Shown: positions 15,518-24,677, numbered from the stretch's first letter. The stretch: DNA of 64,000 nt from CAZKWG01 sp964615375 (GCA_964615375.1 CAZTOW010000025.1:73532-137531), one strand, 5' to 3'. Numbers and translations: made by a program. Notes: a model not told the origin generated them from the letters alone.

Positions 15518-18409
15518 ATGACACCCACCTCCCCGAACCCCGGCTACACCAAGGCCCCGGAGCGGGTCGCGATCCTCGGCGGCGGCATGGCCGCGATGGT
15601 CGCGGCCTTTGAGCTCACGCGCCTCCCGGACTGGCGTGCGCGCTTCGAGCTCACCGTCTACCAGCAAGGCCACCGCCTCGGGGGAAAGAGCGCCAGCGGC
15701 GTGAACGCAGCGGCGTGCAACCGGATCGAGGAGCACGGGCTCCACCTCCTCGGTGGCTCCTACGCGAACGTGATGCGCGTGATGGGCGAGGCCTACGAGG
15801 AGCTCGGGCGCCCGCCCGACGCCCCGCTGGCTCGCTGGGCCGACGCGATCACGGGCGTCGACGTGATCACCATCCCCGAGCGCCGGGAGGGGGGCTGGAG
15901 CGCCTGGTCGATGGTCTGCCCGAGAGGCCAGGAGGCGCCTGACGATGCGCTCTTCGCCGATCCGCGGCGCCTCGGCGCCCGCCTGCTCTCCTGGGCCGCC
16001 GCGCTCTTCGGCGAGTGGGCCCGCGGGGGCGTCGATGTGCCCCAGAACGCGGCGTGGGAGGCCCTGGCGGCGCAGGCCCGCGAAGACAGGGCCGACGCGG
16101 GGCCCACCCGACCGCTCCGCCTCCTGGCCCGCGCCCGCCAGCTCAGCCGGGCCGCCCCGGACGGCGACCCCGAGACGCGGCGCCGCCGGGTGGTGCTCGA
16201 TCTGGCCTGGACGCTCCTGCGCGGCGTGGCGAGAGACCGGCTCGCCTGGCCGCGGCCCAACTGGTTCGCCGTCGATCACCTCGACGCGCGCGCCTGGCTC
16301 GCGCTCCACGGCGCGTCGCGCGAGACCCTCGGCTCGCCCCTGGTCGCGGCGCTCTACCAGGCGGTCTTTGCGGGCCAGAGCGGCGTCGGCGCCGGCACCT
16401 TTGCTCACGCCCTGCTCCGCGCCGCCCTCACCTACCAGGGCTCGATCCTCTACCGGATGAACGCGGGCGCCGGCGACGTCCTGTTCGCGCCGCTCTACCA
16501 GGTCCTGAAGCGACGCGGCGTGCGCTTCGCGTTCTTCCACACGGTCCGCGGGATCGAGCCCGCCGCCGACGGCCGATCGGTCGCGCGCGTCCGGCTGGAC
16601 CGCCAGGCGACGCCGACCGGCGGCGACTACGAGGCCCTCATCGACGTGAACGGGTTGCCGTGCTGGCCCGCCCGCCCGCGCCTCGACCAGCTCGCCGACG
16701 GTGACCGCCTCGCTGGCGTGGACCTCGAGGGCTGGTCGGATCGGGCGCCAGCGGAGCCCGTCGTCCTCGAGCGCGGGCGTGACTTCGACCGGGTGATCCT
16801 CGGGTTGTCCGTCGGCGTCCACCCGCACGTCGCCGCCGAGCTCATGGCGGCGAGCCCACGCTACGACGCGATGGTGCGGGGCCTGGCGAGCACCGCGACC
16901 CGCTCGGCGCAGCTCTGGACCTTGGCCTCGCGCGAGGAGCTCGGCTGGTCGGGCCCGGCGCCGCTGCTCAGCCCCTTCGCCGCGCCCTTCGAGACCTGGG
17001 CGGACATGAGCCACCTCCTCGCCCGCGAGGGCCACGGCCCCGAGGTGCGGGGACGGCATCACCTCTCCGGCGCCCTGCCCGACGACGCGGCCGGCGCCGA
17101 CTCGAGCGATCCCGCGGGGCCCGATCCGGTCGCGGCGGAGCTCGCCGGCTGGCTCCGGGACCACGCGCCCCAGCTCTGGCCCGGCGTCGCCCGCGGCGGC
17201 GCGCTCCCGCCGGGGCTGGTGGCGAGCGCCCACATCACGCCGCGCAGGCACCCTTCCGACCGCTATGTGCTCGCGGCGCCGGGGACCAACGCGCTGCGGC
17301 TGCGGGCCGACGCGTCGGGCTTCGACAACCTCCTGCTCGCCGGCGACTGGACCCTGAATGCGCTCTCGCTCGGCTGCCTCGAGTCGGCGGCGATGTCCGG
17401 GACCCAGGCGGCGCAGGCCCTCGACGCCAGCGTTCGCCCGGCGATCGGCGACTGGCTGCCCGAGGCGCCGCCGCGCGCCCACGCGCCCGCGCGGACCCTG
17501 CCGCGGCGGATCCGGCTCGACGGCGACTACATCTCTACCCCGCCGGTCGCCCTCGAGATCCGCCTCTCGATGTTCGTCCTGCCGGCCTCGATCGAGCGCC
17601 TTCAGGCCCTCTGCGACCGGGCCCTCGCGGTGTCGCCGGCCCACCGCTACCGCGCCGCCGCCCCCTGGGTGGTCCTCTACTGCGCCGAGGTCGACAACTA
17701 CCCGGTGGTCGAGTCGCTCGGGTGGGTGCCGGAGCTCGACTTCGGCTTCTGGGTGCCGGCCTGGGCGGGGCGCGCCGGCGACCCCTTCGTCGCGGAGCGC
17801 CTCGTGACGTTCACGCCCTACATCTGGGTAGACAACGGGACCGCGCTCATCGGCGGCCGCGAGGTCTTCGGCTTCGCCAAGCAGCTCGGGCGGATGCGCA
17901 TGCCCGCCGCCGGTGGCCCCCTCGAGTGGGCGCTCTCCGGTCAGGTCGTCGAGCGCTTCGACCGCTCATCCCGGGCGGAGGAGCGGCCGATCCTCGCGGT
18001 GCGGCAGATCGACGGCAGCCCGACCGGGCCACTCGTGGCGGTGAAGGACGCCCTCATGGGCGGGCTCGGGCTGCCGGCCCCCGAGGTGCTCGCTCGGATG
18101 ACGATGGGCGGGCTCCGCATGGTCTTCGTCAAGCAGACGCCCGACGCCCTCGACGCCAGCCGCGCCTGCTACCAGGCGCTCCTCGAGGCCGAGTGCCGCT
18201 TCACCGGGCAGGTCACCGGCGGGCTGCTTCCGGGCCGCTTCGCCGTCACCCTGCACGCCTACGACAGCCTGCGGATCGCGTCCACCCTCGGCCTCGTCGC
18301 CCGAAGCACCGACGGCCCGATCTCGGTGATCGATCCGCTCGTCCAAGGCCGGGCGTCCTTCTCGGCCCGCATCGACGCCGCCGAGATCCTCTGGGAGAGC
18401 CGTCCCTGA
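15518..18409 (+). CDS. FAD-dependent oxidoreductase fused to acetoacetate-decarboxylase-like domain
   Basis: The 963-residue product begins with a Rossmann FAD motif V-A-I-L-G-G-G-M-A-A-M-V-A-A (17-30) of the phytoene-desaturase/amine-oxidase/HpnE class, with L-G-G-K-S-A-S next, E-E-H-G-L-H-L-L and a closing L-L-L-A-G-D-W-T. From about residue 665 a second domain follows with W-V-P-E-L-D-F-G-F-W-V-P and G-G-R-E-V-F-G-F-A-K-Q-L-G, resembling the acetoacetate-decarboxylase superfamily. Redox and lyase or hydrolase steps on a lipid or polyketide-like substrate are therefore joined in one chain; the substrate is unknown. A paralogue of the first domain follows 32 bases downstream. Confidence 0.75.
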   Translation: MTPTSPNPGYTKAPERVAILGGGMAAMVAAFELTRLPDWRARFELTVYQQGHRLGGKSASGVNAAACNRIEEHGLHLLGGSYANVMRVMGEAYEELGRPPDAPLARWADAITGVDVITIPERREGGWSAWSMVCPRGQEAPDDALFADPRRLGARLLSWAAALFGEWARGGVDVPQNAAWEALAAQAREDRADAGPTRPLRLLARARQLSRAAPDGDPETRRRRVVLDLAWTLLRGVARDRLAWPRPNWFAVDHLDARAWLALHGASRETLGSPLVAALYQAVFAGQSGVGAGTFAHALLRAALTYQGSILYRMNAGAGDVLFAPLYQVLKRRGVRFAFFHTVRGIEPAADGRSVARVRLDRQATPTGGDYEALIDVNGLPCWPARPRLDQLADGDRLAGVDLEGWSDRAPAEPVVLERGRDFDRVILGLSVGVHPHVAAELMAASPRYDAMVRGLASTATRSAQLWTLASREELGWSGPAPLLSPFAAPFETWADMSHLLAREGHGPEVRGRHHLSGALPDDAAGADSSDPAGPDPVAAELAGWLRDHAPQLWPGVARGGALPPGLVASAHITPRRHPSDRYVLAAPGTNALRLRADASGFDNLLLAGDWTLNALSLGCLESAAMSGTQAAQALDASVRPAIGDWLPEAPPRAHAPARTLPRRIRLDGDYISTPPVALEIRLSMFVLPASIERLQALCDRALAVSPAHRYRAAAPWVVLYCAEVDNYPVVESLGWVPELDFGFWVPAWAGRAGDPFVAERLVTFTPYIWVDNGTALIGGREVFGFAKQLGRMRMPAAGGPLEWALSGQVVERFDRSSRAEERPILAVRQIDGSPTGPLVAVKDALMGGLGLPAPEVLARMTMGGLRMVFVKQTPDALDASRACYQALLEAECRFTGQVTGGLLPGRFAVTLHAYDSLRIASTLGLVARSTDGPISVIDPLVQGRASFSARIDAAEILWESRP

Positions 18410-18441
18410 CCCTCTCGACTCCGCGAAGGAGAGATGCGCCG

Positions 18442-20439
18442 ATGCCCCAGAAGAAGCGACACGTCGCGATCCTCGGCGGCGGCATGGCCGGCGTGGCCGC
18501 CGCCTTCGAGCTCACGTCGGCGCCCGACTGGCGAGAGCACCTCGAGGTCACCGTCTTCCAGGAGGGCTGGCTCCTCGGCGGCAAGGGGGCGAGCGTGCGC
18601 AACCGTCGCCGCGCGGGCCGCATCGAGGAGCACGGGATCCACCTCTGGCTTGGCTTCTACGACAACGCCTTTCGGGTGATGCGCGCCTGCTACCAGGAGC
18701 TCGGGCGCCCGCCCGGCGCGCCGCTCCGCACCCTCGAGGAGGCGTTCCGACCGATGTCGCACGTCGTCCACCACGAGCGCGTCGGGGGGACCTGGCGGCG
18801 CTGGCGGCTCCCCTTCCCCGAGAACGACGGCGTGCCCGGCCAGACTCCGACCACGCCCTTCGCGTCCGAGCGGCGACGCGCGCGCAACCTCCTCGGGCTC
18901 GTCCAGACGGCCCTCGCCGTCAGCGAGGCGCCCTACGGCGACGGCACCCCGCCCCCGCCCCCATCCGCCGCCAGCCTGCCTCGCCTCTCCGCCAGGCTCG
19001 CCGGCGCCTGGATCGCCTCCGCCCTGGGCCACGTCGCGGCCCGCGCGCCCCTTCCTGGCGGGCCGCCGCGCCTGCCCGCCGCCGCCCGCGTCGCCCTCGG
19101 CCGCCGCCTCGACGACGACGACGAGCTCCGACGGCTCTTCGTCTCGCTCGACCTGACCCACACGGTGCTCCTGGGCATGGCGCGCGACGGGCTCCTCAAC
19201 ATGCGCCCGGACTACAGCCGCATCGACGACGTCGACCTCCGCGCGTGGCTCCGCCGCCACGGCGCCCATCCGCGCACCGTCGACTCCACCCTCGTCCGCG
19301 CCATCTACGACCTCGCCTTCTCGACCGACGACGGCGGCGCCGCTGGCGTCGCCCTCCAGGGCATGCTCTCCATGCTGCTCGACTACCAGGGCGCCATCTT
19401 CTACCGGATGGCCGCCGGGATGGGCGAGACGGTCTTCGCGCCCCTCTACCAGGTGCTTCAGCGCCGCGGCGTGGGCTTTCGCTTCTTCCACCGGGTCACG
19501 CGCCTCGAGCTCGACCGCGACGGCAACCGCATCGACGGCGTTCGCTTCGAGCGCCAGGCGCAGGTCCGCGGCGGCGCCGAGTACCAGCCGCTCTTCGACC
19601 TCGACGGGCTCCCGTGCTGGCCCGAGGAGCCCCTCTGGGAGCAGTTGAGCGACCCCGAGCCCGTTCGCGCGCGGCTGCGGCCGGTCGAGGCCCGACTCCT
19701 GCCGGGCCCGGGCCCCGAGGAGCGCCTCGCCGCTGGCCGGGACTTCGACGAGCTCATCCTCGCGATCCCGCCCGCCGCGCTCCCTCCGATCTGCGCCGAG
19801 CTCACGGCCAGGCTGCCCCGCTGGCGCGACGCCCTCGCCCACGCGCGCACGATCCGCACCGCCGCCGTGCAGCTCTGGATCCGGCCGGATCGCCGCCACC
19901 TCGGCTCTGGAGAGCCGCCGGCGATCTCGGGCACCTTCGCCGATCCCTACGACACCTGGGTCGACATGAGCCACCTCGTCGGCCCTGAGGGAGACCCGGC
20001 GGTCGGGACGATCCTCTACGGCTGCGGCGCCCTGGGCGACGCGACGGCGCCGGTGGACACGGACCCGAACACCTGGGACGACCACCACGCCGCCCTCGTC
20101 GAGACCACCACGCGCTATCTCGGCGAGCTGGGCGGGCTCCTGCCGGGCCTGGGGGCGAGCCGCGCGCCCGCGGGCGTCGTCGGCCTGCTCCACGACCATG
20201 GCGAGGCCCCCACGCGCGGCCCGGCACCCTACGTGCGGCTCAACCAGGCGCCCTCCGAGCGCTACGTGCTCTCTCCGCCCGGATCGATCCGCCACCGCCT
20301 CCGTCCGGGCGAGACCGGCCTCGCCAACCTCGCCGTCGCCGGCGACTGGACGCGCACCGCGCTCTCGGCCGGCTGCATCGAGTCAGCCACCGTCTCGGGC
20401 CTCGAGGCCGCCCGGGCGATCCTCGCGCGCCGGACCTGA
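18442..20439 (+). CDS. FAD-dependent oxidoreductase, HpnE/phytoene-desaturase-like
   Basis: The 665-residue product is a paralogue of the N-terminal domain of the upstream protein and shares its FAD motif (V-A-I-L-G-G-G-M-A-G-V-A-A-A), the L-L-G-G-K-G-A-S and E-E-H-G-I-H-L-W segments, the A-I-F-Y-R-M-A-A-G-M-G-E-T-V-F-A-P-L-Y block and the C-terminal V-A-G-D-W-T-R-T-A-L-S-A-G-C-I-E-S-A flavin-binding motif. The start is the ATG at 18442; a-a-g-g-a-g lies about 11 bases upstream. Frame sequence upstream is inside the previous gene. The two enzymes probably act on the same or successive intermediates. Confidence 0.8.
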   Translation: MPQKKRHVAILGGGMAGVAAAFELTSAPDWREHLEVTVFQEGWLLGGKGASVRNRRRAGRIEEHGIHLWLGFYDNAFRVMRACYQELGRPPGAPLRTLEEAFRPMSHVVHHERVGGTWRRWRLPFPENDGVPGQTPTTPFASERRRARNLLGLVQTALAVSEAPYGDGTPPPPPSAASLPRLSARLAGAWIASALGHVAARAPLPGGPPRLPAAARVALGRRLDDDDELRRLFVSLDLTHTVLLGMARDGLLNMRPDYSRIDDVDLRAWLRRHGAHPRTVDSTLVRAIYDLAFSTDDGGAAGVALQGMLSMLLDYQGAIFYRMAAGMGETVFAPLYQVLQRRGVGFRFFHRVTRLELDRDGNRIDGVRFERQAQVRGGAEYQPLFDLDGLPCWPEEPLWEQLSDPEPVRARLRPVEARLLPGPGPEERLAAGRDFDELILAIPPAALPPICAELTARLPRWRDALAHARTIRTAAVQLWIRPDRRHLGSGEPPAISGTFADPYDTWVDMSHLVGPEGDPAVGTILYGCGALGDATAPVDTDPNTWDDHHAALVETTTRYLGELGGLLPGLGASRAPAGVVGLLHDHGEAPTRGPAPYVRLNQAPSERYVLSPPGSIRHRLRPGETGLANLAVAGDWTRTALSAGCIESATVSGLEAARAILARRT

Positions 20440-20562
20440 CGAGGTTGATCGCCCTGGCGATCGGAACCATCCCCGGCCAGGCCAGCGCGAGCGGCGACGT
20501 CGAGCTCTCAGGCGCCTGCGTCACGGCACATACATATACCCATCCACCCCGACGCCCACGCG

Positions 20563-20797
20563 GTCCAGAGGGCGCTCTACCGCCAGTTGAGCGGCGAGCG
20601 CCGCGTCGCGCTGATGTTCGAGATGTCCGAGGAGGCGCGCGAGATCGTGCACCTGGAGCGCTCGCGGCGGCTCGAGGCTGAGCTCGCGGACGCCGCCTGG
20701 CCGCGACGGTGAGCCTGCGCGACCTCCTGGCCCGGATCACGGGTGCGCTGGATCAGGCGGGCGTCCCCTACATGATCGTCGGATCCATCGCCAGCAC
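20563..20797 (+). pseudogene. Decayed copy of the nucleotidyltransferase gene pair
   Basis: From about 20563 the translation A-V-Q-R-A-L-Y-R-Q-L-S-G-E-R-R-V-A-L-M-F-E-M-S-E matches the 77-aa gene at 13653, but an in-frame deletion removes 17 codons and no start codon remains. The GTGA overlap at 20709-20712 then opens a nucleotidyltransferase copy (S-L-R-D-L-L-A-R-I-T-G-A-L-D-Q-A-G-V-P-Y-M-I) that loses similarity after I-A-S-T at about 20797 and soon stops. The catalytic D-x-D is lost, so the copy is inactive. Confidence 0.75.
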
Positions 20798-20946
20798 GAG
20801 CTCCTCGCGCTGGTGGACGCGCTCCGCGTAGGGCGAGCCCGCGAGCGCCCTCTGGGGGCCCGCGAGCTGCACGCGCGCCTGTTCGGGGACCTATGACCGA
20901 GATCGCGCAGATTCTGGCCGAGGTCGCCGCGGAGCTGGCCCGTCGG
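20798..20946 (+). pseudogene. Remnant of an unidentified gene pair cut by the 179-bp repeat
   Basis: One frame reads E-L-L-A-L-V-D-A-L-R-V-G-R-A-R-E-R-P then ends L-H-A-R-L-F-G-D-L and TGA at 20897. Overlapping that stop, an ATG at 20893 starts M-T-E-I-A-Q-I-L-A-E-V-A-A-E-L-A-R-R-G-A and runs straight into the repeat element at 20947. The first looks like a C-terminal helical tail, the second like a gene start. Both have coherent protein character but are truncated, consistent with insertion of the repeat into an older operon. Confidence 0.35.
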
Positions 20947-21125
20947 GGAGCCATCATGAGCAGGAGCGCGTTAACATACGCGCTCCGAACGGGATGCGGG
21001 GAGATAGCGACAGCAGTCGGGCGTTGACGTGTCCATGAAGTATCGAACCCCAGGAAACGCCCGACTGTGAGCTATCGACCAGCAAGAAAGCGCCAAGGCG
21101 CGACCGGGGGTCGCGTCTTGGCGAG
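20947..21125 (+). repeat. 179-bp structured repeat, copy A
   Basis: This segment is the reverse complement of 54200-54378, with about four differences in 179 bases. It folds into three hairpins: gagcgcgt/acgcgctc with a variable loop; a 12-bp stem cagtcgggcgtt/aacgcccgactg with a 30-nt loop (21013-21068), itself enclosed by gatagc/gctatc; and a 15-bp stem from cgccaaggcgcgacc (one mismatch). No protein is encoded. It may be a non-autonomous palindromic mobile element or a structured RNA. Copy A follows a truncated gene. Confidence 0.85.
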
Positions 21126-21245
21126 GCTCAGTCGTTTCGGAGAGCGACGGAGCGCGCTGACCAATCGCCCCAGTTGATAGGGCTCGCCAACATTCCAGCC
21201 TGGCAGCCAGCTCTTCGGCAGGCTATCTCACAAGAAGGGGCCGCC

Positions 21246-21770
21246 ATGTCCTTCGTCGAGAACCTGGAGCGCGACGACTGGGCAGTGTTCATGAGGCGAA
21301 CCTTCGCCTACACCCTGGAGGTTCTGCGCTCGGACAGGTTCCGAACCCTTGGGAGCTCTGCCGATGATCTGCGCGGGTGGCTGACGGCGGGTGGAGTCCC
21401 GCGAGCGCGACGCGCGCTCGACGAGCAGATGTGCGAGCGCCAGCTCGACGCCCGTCGCATCACAGAGGTGCTCACGCTGTTGAGCGAGCTGGCCATCGAG
21501 TTCCAAGCTCAACTGTTGGAGTTGTTCGACCTTGGGGTCATCCCTACGCCCGGGACAACCCATCCATCGGAGGTCGCCCTCAGCCCCGAATTCATCCAGG
21601 CGCTCCTGCGGAGGATGCAGGCTGGAGATCGGCCATTTGAGCAGGTGATGCGCGCGATGGGGCGCTCCGAGGAGGACATCGCCCAGGTCTACGCCTCGAT
21701 CGACCAGCACCTGCTGAAACAGGGCCTGATTGTGCCAGCGGCGCCCGGGGACTCCGACGACGTCCACTGA
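21246..21770 (+). CDS. Hypothetical helical protein
   Basis: I chose the ATG at 21246 (M-S-F-V-E-N-L-E-R-D-D-W), preceded by a-a-g-g-g-g; codons upstream in frame reach towards the repeat element and have no protein character. The 174-residue product is almost wholly helical and acidic, with no TM segment, no Cys clusters beyond a single M-C-E-R and no motif I know. It lies alone between the repeat element and the convergent nuclease-like gene at 21829. Possible roles cannot be read from the sequence. Confidence 0.55.
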   Translation: MSFVENLERDDWAVFMRRTFAYTLEVLRSDRFRTLGSSADDLRGWLTAGGVPRARRALDEQMCERQLDARRITEVLTLLSELAIEFQAQLLELFDLGVIPTPGTTHPSEVALSPEFIQALLRRMQAGDRPFEQVMRAMGRSEEDIAQVYASIDQHLLKQGLIVPAAPGDSDDVH

Positions 21771-21828
21771 AGGCGCTCGACAGCCATCGAACGGCCCGTG
21801 CGACTGGCGGAGCGAGGCAGCGCCCCCC

Positions 21829-22782
21829 TCAACCCCCCCCCACCTCCAGCACCTCGCCCTCCGGTCCGAGCCGCCAGAGCTGCAGGCCATCCAGCCAGCG
21901 TCCCGCGACCGGGCGCACCCTGGCGATCTCCCTGCGCCAGGCCTCCGCCCAGCCAGGACGCGCGTCCGGCGCCGCCAGGACGGGGATCAGCGGGGCGGTG
22001 TCCGCGAGCGCCGGGGAGCGCGCCGCGCCCAGCAGCCCCACCCGAGCCTTCTCCCGGGCCAGCCCGCCGAGCACCTCGGTCACCCAGCCCGGCTCCGCCT
22101 CCCGGAGCGCCGTGAAGCGCGCGACGTGACAGGCCGCCTGCCAGGCCGCCCTCTCCAGGCCGCTGGCGTCCGCCTTGGCCTCGACCAGCAGCACGCGCCC
22201 CGCGCGGTCGACGGCCACCAGATCGAGCTTCTGGGGGAGGGCCTCGCGCGCGGGCAGCCCGACCCGCGCCCGAAGATCGGCCTCGAAGGAGCGCTGCTCA
22301 GCCTGCGAGCCGAAGCCGATCCGCGCCTCGCTGTCGAGCGCGAGCCAGGGAGCCTCCTCGCCCGCGAGCGGCCCGTAACGCCGCATCATCCCCGCGTGGA
22401 CCACCGCCTCGCCGTCCAGGAACTCCCGATGCGTCTCCCGCGCCGCGCGCTCGACGTGAGACTGAAGCTCGCCCGCCCGCGCCTCGAGCGCGGCCCCGTC
22501 CCAGCGCGCCGCGAAGAGATCGGGGGACATCGCCCGGTAGAAGGGGTCAGCGTGCAGGCGGAGTCCGCCGCTGCCGGTCGGCCGCAGCTCCAGCGGGCTG
22601 GTGCGCCCGAGGTAGAGCTGGAGGCCGCCCCGCCGCCGATCTCCGCGGTCGCGCCGGGTCTGGACGTGCGCCCCCGCGGCCGTCGCCACCTCGCCGCGCA
22701 GCCAGGGCAGCAGCCAGCCGAGCGGGGCGCCGGGGAGGAGCAGGTCGAGCAGCTCGGGCGGGACGCGGCGGTTGTAGTACAT
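21829..22782 (-). CDS. PD-(D/E)XK nuclease-fold protein
   Basis: The 317-residue product has near residues 185-210 the sequence P-Q-K-L-D-L-V-A-V-D-R-A-G-R-V-L-L-V-E-A-K, which fits the D-x(n)-E-x-K core of PD-(D/E)XK nucleases: Asp at the end of one strand, then a glycine turn, then E-A-K on the next. A helix with A-W-Q-A-A-C-H-V-A follows. The N-terminal 180 residues are unfamiliar. It could be a DNA repair or defence nuclease; the target is unknown. Its ATG has a-g-a-g-g-t 6 nt upstream. It diverges from the LRR/pentapeptide gene. Confidence 0.6.
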   Translation of the reverse strand: MYYNRRVPPELLDLLLPGAPLGWLLPWLRGEVATAAGAHVQTRRDRGDRRRGGLQLYLGRTSPLELRPTGSGGLRLHADPFYRAMSPDLFAARWDGAALEARAGELQSHVERAARETHREFLDGEAVVHAGMMRRYGPLAGEEAPWLALDSEARIGFGSQAEQRSFEADLRARVGLPAREALPQKLDLVAVDRAGRVLLVEAKADASGLERAAWQAACHVARFTALREAEPGWVTEVLGGLAREKARVGLLGAARSPALADTAPLIPVLAAPDARPGWAEAWRREIARVRPVAGRWLDGLQLWRLGPEGEVLEVGGG

Positions 22783-22917
22783 CCGTGACCTCTACCCTCG
22801 CCCGTCCTGCGGCGCCCTGTCCGCTCCGCCCCTCCCGCGTCACCCTCCCCAGGCCGGTCCTCTCCCTGGGGTCCCGAGCGCGTTGCCACCAGCGAGCCGA
22901 CCCCATAGCCCATCCCC

Positions 22918-24558
22918 ATGTGGAGCCTGCTGAAGCACGCCTTGAGCCCGACCTCGACCTGGCGGCGCGCTCGCGGCGGCCCCGCCTACGAGGACGCCCT
23001 GGTCCCGATCCCGCCGCCGGGCTGGGACCTCCAGCGCACCGGCACCCGCATGCTCGACGAGCACACGCCCCAGCGCCTCGTCCTCGCGCTCTCCAGGAAG
23101 CCCAGGCCGCTGGCGGACCTGCCTTCCCCCCCGATCTTCGGCCACTATCTGCACGGAGAGCGGTCGCCGCTCCCGGATTGCGAGGATCTGGTGCGCCTCG
23201 TGCTGGGGGCCCGCGACCTGCGCCTGGCCTGGCAGGGGCCGCTGAGGGACCTGGACGCGCTCCGGGCGATGATCGGCCTCCCGCCCTTTGTGCCAGGAGC
23301 CCCGAACCAGGAGCGAACCAGGACCGCGGAGCTCCGCCCGCTGGAGGACGCCGAGGCCCGCCTGCGCGCGCTGCGATGGATGGCGAGCCACTCCCAGCGC
23401 TGGCAGCTCGCGCTGGTCGCTGATCCAACGCCGGAATTCGTCGCGCGGGCCGGGCCGACGGCGAGCGGCCCCTCCCGGCTCGGGCTGTTCCGGAGGCCCC
23501 TCGCCTGGACAGAGCTCCACGCGCTGGTCCACAGCTGTGGGTGGATCCTGGCGGTGAATGAGGCGATGAGCGTCTGCCTCTACAGCGCCCTCGACCTGGG
23601 CGAGGCCCTCCCCGGCGCCCGCGAGGAGCCCATGCCCGACTGGCGGGGCCCGCCCGGAGATCCACTCCCACAGGAGCTCCTGGAGAGCCTGCCCACGGCC
23701 CGGAGCCTCGACCTGAGTGATCTCGGCGTCCACGATCTGAGCCCGCTGCGCGCCGCCCGCGATCTGGTCGAGCTCACCGTCAATTACCCCGTCTGGCTGG
23801 ACACCGACACCCTCTCCGAGCTGCGCTCCCTGCGCGCCCTCTCGATGCTGGACGCCTGGGTGGAGGATCTCGCCTTCCTCGAGGATCTGCCAGAGCTGAG
23901 CTGCCTCGCGCTCTCCCGACCGCCCGTCCAGGGCTGGGGCGAGCTGGCGCGGCTGGGCCGCCTGCGGTGGCTCTACGTCCCCGAGGGCTTCGGCTATCCG
24001 GCGGAGGTGCTGGACAGCCTGCCCGGGGTCACGGTCCTGTGCCGGCTCGAGGGCGGGTTGTCGGAGCTGATCCGTCCGGACAGCCGACGCCTCACGCGAC
24101 CGGAGCTCCTGCGCGCCGTAGGTGCGCGAGAGCGGGTCGAGGCTCGGGACCTGACGGACCTGCGCCTCGTCCAGGCCGACCTCCGCGGCGCCGATCTCCG
24201 CGACGTGGACCTGAGCGGCGCCGACCTCCGCGGCGCCGACCTGTCCGACGCGATCCTGGAGGGATGTACGCTGAACTCGACGACGCTCTGCGAGGCGAGG
24301 CTCCGCGGCGCCCGGATCCTCCGGTGCAGCGTCCCCTACGGCAAGCTCCAGGATGCCGATCTCTCCGGCGCCGACCTCTCCGGGTCCACCTTCGAGCTCT
24401 GCGGCTTCAACCGGGCGAGGTTCTCCAGAGCGCGCGGCGAGGGCGTCATCTTCGACGATTGCGGCTTCAACGGCGCCATGCTGCGCGGCGCGGATCTCCC
24501 GGGCCTCCCACGGAGCGCTCGGAGCCGTCGCCGCCCTGGCACACGCTCCCTCCAGTGA
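22918..24558 (+). CDS. LRR and pentapeptide-repeat protein
   Basis: The 546-residue product has three parts. Residues 1-250 are a mixed domain I do not recognise. Residues about 260-380 are leucine-rich repeats (A-R-S-L-D-L-S-D-L-G-V-H-D-L-S-P-L). Residues about 415-530 are pentapeptide repeats of the A-D-L-R-G type (A-D-L-R-G-A-D-L-R-D-V-D-L-S-G-A-D-L-R-G) that build a square beta-helix. There is no signal peptide, so it is cytoplasmic. Two repeat scaffolds in one protein suggest a protein-protein or DNA-mimic role (inference). Its stop overlaps a GTG start as GTGA. Confidence 0.75.
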   Translation: MWSLLKHALSPTSTWRRARGGPAYEDALVPIPPPGWDLQRTGTRMLDEHTPQRLVLALSRKPRPLADLPSPPIFGHYLHGERSPLPDCEDLVRLVLGARDLRLAWQGPLRDLDALRAMIGLPPFVPGAPNQERTRTAELRPLEDAEARLRALRWMASHSQRWQLALVADPTPEFVARAGPTASGPSRLGLFRRPLAWTELHALVHSCGWILAVNEAMSVCLYSALDLGEALPGAREEPMPDWRGPPGDPLPQELLESLPTARSLDLSDLGVHDLSPLRAARDLVELTVNYPVWLDTDTLSELRSLRALSMLDAWVEDLAFLEDLPELSCLALSRPPVQGWGELARLGRLRWLYVPEGFGYPAEVLDSLPGVTVLCRLEGGLSELIRPDSRRLTRPELLRAVGARERVEARDLTDLRLVQADLRGADLRDVDLSGADLRGADLSDAILEGCTLNSTTLCEARLRGARILRCSVPYGKLQDADLSGADLSGSTFELCGFNRARFSRARGEGVIFDDCGFNGAMLRGADLPGLPRSARSRRRPGTRSLQ

Positions 24559-24677
24559 GCGCCGCGGTGGAGGAGCTCAACCGCGTCAGGCTACGCGTGG
24601 TCTGGAGCCAGGAGGAGCTCGAGGAGGCCTGGCTCTGCGCCTGGGCGGACGAGGCGTTGGACAGCCCGATCGCGTGA
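24555..24677 (+). CDS. Possible 40-aa protein coupled to the pentapeptide gene
   Basis: A GTG at 24555 overlaps the upstream stop as GTGA. It opens a 40-codon frame reading M-S-A-A-V-E-E-L-N-R-V-R-L-R-V-V-W, then E-E-L-E-E-A-W-L-C-A-W-A-D-E-A-L. The peptide is helical and acidic. The 4-base overlap is the same coupling used by many real gene pairs in this window, which is the main support; there is no homology I recognise. Confidence 0.4.
   Translation: MSAAVEELNRVRLRVVWSQEELEEAWLCAWADEALDSPIA

Noticed and set aside
20947..21125. Hammerhead or similar self-cleaving ribozyme in the 179-bp repeat
   Set aside because: The conserved core (cugauga ... gaaa) is absent; the stems fit simple hairpins only.
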